Source of the DNA: PGZG01 sp040235405 | Lineage (GTDB): Bacteria; Pseudomonadota; Gammaproteobacteria; Pseudomonadales; Alcanivoracaceae | Length of the DNA: 7,950 nt | Reading direction: 5' to 3' | NCBI GenBank assembly: GCA_040235405.1 | Contig: JBECKT010000067.1 | Coordinates: 1-7,950 of the forward strand | Part shown: positions 6,146 to 7,950 of the stretch, one piece after another | Position numbering within the stretch: the first letter of the stretch is position 1 | Layout of the letters: every line of letters begins with the position of its first letter | The notes under the pieces: generated by a model | Seen by the model: the letters and a program-made list of their open reading frames with translations, nothing else | Database searches by the model: none | What the model was told of the DNA's origin: nothing | Position numbers and translations under genes: made by a program

Positions 6146-7366
6146 ATGTTTGAAGCCCTGTTATCCCATCCGGACTTCTGGAAATACGTCAGTATCCCTA
6201 TCGCATCGGGCATCATCGGCTGGGGCACCAACTGGCTGGCGGTGCAGATGACCTTCTGGCCGAAAGAATTTATCGGCATCAAGCCATTTCTGGGCTGGCA
6301 GGGGATTATTCCCGCCAAGGCCGAGAAGATGGGTCGTATTGTTGTCGAAAAAACCCTTGAGAAGCTTGGCTCCATTGACGAGTTTTTTCGGCAGATGGAA
6401 CCGGAAAAGATTGCCGCCCACCTGACCCGTAGTACTCAGGAGCGGATCGAGGAATATACCGACGAAGTGATGCTGGAGCGTAACGGCGTACTCTGGGAAA
6501 ACCTGCCCCTGATGGTGCGCAAGCGGGTCTATAACCGGGCCCGGCGCGCCATTCCTGATGTTATGGATAATCTGATTGATGACATCAGCCGCAATATCGA
6601 GGAGCTGGTGGACCTCAAGCACATGGTGGTAACCCAGCTTACTGAAGACAAGGACCTGCTGATCCGGGTATTCCGCGAGGTGGGCGAACCGGAGTTTCGT
6701 TTTGTCGTCAACTCGGGTTTCTACTTCGGCTTCCTGTTTGGTCTGATCCAGATTCCGGTGTTCATCCTGGTTCCGGAGAACTGGGTTTTGCCGGTATTCG
6801 GTTTTCTGGTCGGTATCGCTACCAACTGGGTGGCCCTGAACGTGATTTTCCGGCCGTTGAACCCGGTCAAGATTGGGCCATTCCGTGTTCAGGGTCTGTT
6901 TTTGCGTCGGCAGAAAGACGTTGCCGAGCAATTTGCCCGTATTACCACTACCGAAATGATGACATTGCAGAAACTGATGCAGCAGGTCGTCAACGGTCCA
7001 CGTGGCGACCGTACCCGGATGCTGATCAAAAAGCATCTGCGACCACTGCTGGAGGGTGGTGTGGTGCGAACTGCCGCGCAGCTTACCGTCGGCCCTGGTG
7101 GCTATGCCGAGCTAAAACGGGCGGTTGAGGAGAAGGCGGTCGATCTGTCCATGTACCCGTTTGAGGATCCGGTTTTTAACCGCGAGCGGGGCGCGATCGT
7201 CGAGAAGGTGATCAGCGAGCGGATGCAGGCACTGTCCTCCGAGGAGTTTCAGGACCTGCTCAGACCTGCATTTCAGGAAGATGAGTGGATCCTGATTCTG
7301 GTTGGCGGTGCCCTTGGTGCCGTAGCGGGCATGTTCCAGTTGCTGGTTGTGTTCGGGGTCGCCTGA
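6146..7366 (+). CDS. DUF445 family inner-membrane protein
   Basis: The 406-residue protein belongs to the DUF445 (YheB/YjiN-like) membrane family, whose biochemical function is not established. Its hallmark repeat is present twice: GTNWLAVQMTFWP...IGIKPFLGWQGIIPAK (27-58) and ATNWVALNVIFRP...IGPFRVQGLFLRR (225-255), showing an internal duplication. Hydrophobic segments lie at about 14-36, 190-209, 213-235 and 381-405. The long soluble part between them is helical and charged (about 60-185 and 258-375). The ATG at 6146 is preferred to the in-frame GTG at 6104 because GGGGAGAAG (6127-6136) precedes it and the hydrophobic N-terminus then matches the family. A run of eight T lies between this site and the ATG. 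A small membrane protein gene follows after 10 bp, so they form an operon. Confidence 0.9.
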   Translation: MFEALLSHPDFWKYVSIPIASGIIGWGTNWLAVQMTFWPKEFIGIKPFLGWQGIIPAKAEKMGRIVVEKTLEKLGSIDEFFRQMEPEKIAAHLTRSTQERIEEYTDEVMLERNGVLWENLPLMVRKRVYNRARRAIPDVMDNLIDDISRNIEELVDLKHMVVTQLTEDKDLLIRVFREVGEPEFRFVVNSGFYFGFLFGLIQIPVFILVPENWVLPVFGFLVGIATNWVALNVIFRPLNPVKIGPFRVQGLFLRRQKDVAEQFARITTTEMMTLQKLMQQVVNGPRGDRTRMLIKKHLRPLLEGGVVRTAAQLTVGPGGYAELKRAVEEKAVDLSMYPFEDPVFNRERGAIVEKVISERMQALSSEEFQDLLRPAFQEDEWILILVGGALGAVAGMFQLLVVFGVA

Positions 7367-7376
7367 GGTGACTGTG

Positions 7377-7688
7377 ATGCTGTCCGCGACACAAGTGTTC
7401 GGTTTGTTGTTTGCGGCAGCCATGCTGTCTTCGCTGATTACCCTGCTGGTCATGCATCTGGCGTTCAAGTACAAGGTCGGCCCTGAGCTTGAACGAAAGG
7501 TGGACCGGCGCCTGAGCGAAGGGGCTGCCCGGCTTGAAGAAAACCTTCGCCAGCGCGTCGTAGAGGCGGTGTTCGGCAAGTCTGATGTCATTCGTGAGCG
7601 CGCCCGGGATATCGCCAGAACGGGGATCAGCCTGCTGGCCGGCCGTCGTCAGACACGTGGTGACTACGATGATGAGGGCGACTTCTGA
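7377..7688 (+). CDS. Small one-TM protein co-transcribed with DUF445 (unknown function)
   Basis: The 103-residue protein has one transmembrane segment at about 6-29 (QVFGLLFAAAMLSSLITLLV). A charged helix follows (KYKVGPELERKVDRRLSEG), then RDIARTGISLLAGRR and an acidic end (DYDDEGDF). Its start lies 10 bp after the DUF445 stop and the stop/start region supplies the site GAGG (7365-7368) about 8 bases before the ATG, so it is very likely translated from the same mRNA. GTG codons at 7368 and 7374 are alternative starts. The protein resembles the one at 4756-5091 in layout and in the R-x-IART...GRR motif, suggesting duplication of a DUF445-linked partner. I know of no function; a role with DUF445 is inferred from the operon. 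Confidence 0.8.
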   Translation: MLSATQVFGLLFAAAMLSSLITLLVMHLAFKYKVGPELERKVDRRLSEGAARLEENLRQRVVEAVFGKSDVIRERARDIARTGISLLAGRRQTRGDYDDEGDF

Positions 7689-7861
7689 GGCCGCCACCGC
7701 AGAAGAGATTTCTTATTCCTTGACGGATTGTCAGACAAAATGCCCTCCGGCTAAGCTTCCTGCCATCTAGACTGGCTCCAGTTCGCGCTGATTCTATTGT
7801 TTCACTTTCTGGCATTTGCCATCGCTGTATTGGCTTGTGGAACTGATACCGGAGCAAGTTC
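7689..7861 (+). other. Intergenic region before the last gene
   Basis: This 173-base stretch shows no T-tailed terminator and no ORF I trust. TTGTC-A-GACAA (7728-7738) is a short exact palindrome. TTGACG (7720-7725) resembles a -35, but no matching -10 sits 16-18 bp later. TTGCCA (7816-7821) likewise lacks a good -10. A promoter for the last gene probably exists here but I cannot place it. Confidence 0.3.
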
Positions 7862-7950
7862 ATGTCTGACCGCAAGCAGGAAAAAGAAGCTCAGGATAAG
7901 GCCGGCTCACTGAAGGGAATCGGTGATGGTGCGCTGGACCTGCGTAAATA
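7862..7950 (+). CDS. Start of a small basic/charged protein, possibly a phasin (cut by window end)
   Basis: ATG at 7862 follows a good ribosome-binding site, GGAGC at 7851-7855, seven bases before it. Twenty-nine codons are visible, beginning MSDRKQEKEAQDKAG and ending GALDLRK, and the frame is open to the window edge. The lysine/glutamate-rich, signal-less start followed by a short helix leading into L-R-K resembles the N-terminus of PhaF/PhaI-type phasins (polyhydroxyalkanoate granule proteins), where a Tyr/Ile-Trp-Leu-Ala motif would come next. That motif is outside the window, so the family is only a suggestion. The coding call itself is supported by the ribosome-binding site and the open frame. 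Confidence 0.55.
   Translation, partial: MSDRKQEKEAQDKAGSLKGIGDGALDLRK

Noticed and set aside
6161..7036. Leftward 291-residue ORF inside DUF445
   Set aside because: It is the antisense of a strong family member; such long shadows are common in GC-rich genes.
7811..7825. Possible sigma-54 site before the last gene
   Set aside because: The GG and GC are 11 bases apart rather than 10, and the rest of the consensus is poor.

Overview
This 7950-base window looks like chromosomal DNA of a gammaproteobacterium. The evidence is a moderately GC-rich sequence, a chaperone-usher pilus system, a UbiJ-like SCP2 protein and a DUF445 membrane protein. A marine Pseudomonadales/Marinobacter-type host is my guess from overall feel. 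No rRNA, tRNA, CRISPR array, insertion sequence or phage gene is visible.

Left part (1-4554): an alternative (CS1/alpha-like, TcfC/CooC-type) chaperone-usher pilus locus. The 3' end of one subunit gene (1-134, +) is followed by a strong, nearly symmetric intrinsic terminator (154-185). Next comes a second exported subunit (250-1185, +) built from two tandem copies of a cysteine-paired domain; it may be the tip or minor subunit. The assembly genes run the opposite way: periplasmic chaperone (4554-3874, -) then outer-membrane usher (3870-1192, -), tightly coupled, with the usher beginning at a TTG one codon after the chaperone stop. The usher meets the second subunit tail to tail with only 6 bp between them. 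The chaperone would fold subunits after Sec export and hand them to the usher for assembly and secretion.

Middle (4555-4755): a divergent control region holding two clear palindromes, one of which overlaps a good -10 element for the chaperone-usher operon and the other a -10-like element for the rightward gene.

Right part (4756-7950): a small one-TM, charged-helix protein (4756-5091, +); a convergent, 10-bp-overlapping gene for an SCP2/UbiJ-like protein with a two-TM membrane anchor (5840-5082, -); a DUF445 inner-membrane protein (6146-7366, +) in an operon with a second small one-TM charged protein (7377-7688, +); and the first 29 codons of another gene (7862 onward, +), possibly a phasin. 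The two small one-TM proteins resemble each other and appear to be diverged paralogs.

The most notable points are the split, convergent pilus locus with its duplicated-domain subunit, the paired palindromes in the divergent promoter, the SCP2 domain fused to a membrane anchor, and the two related small proteins, one of them linked to DUF445.
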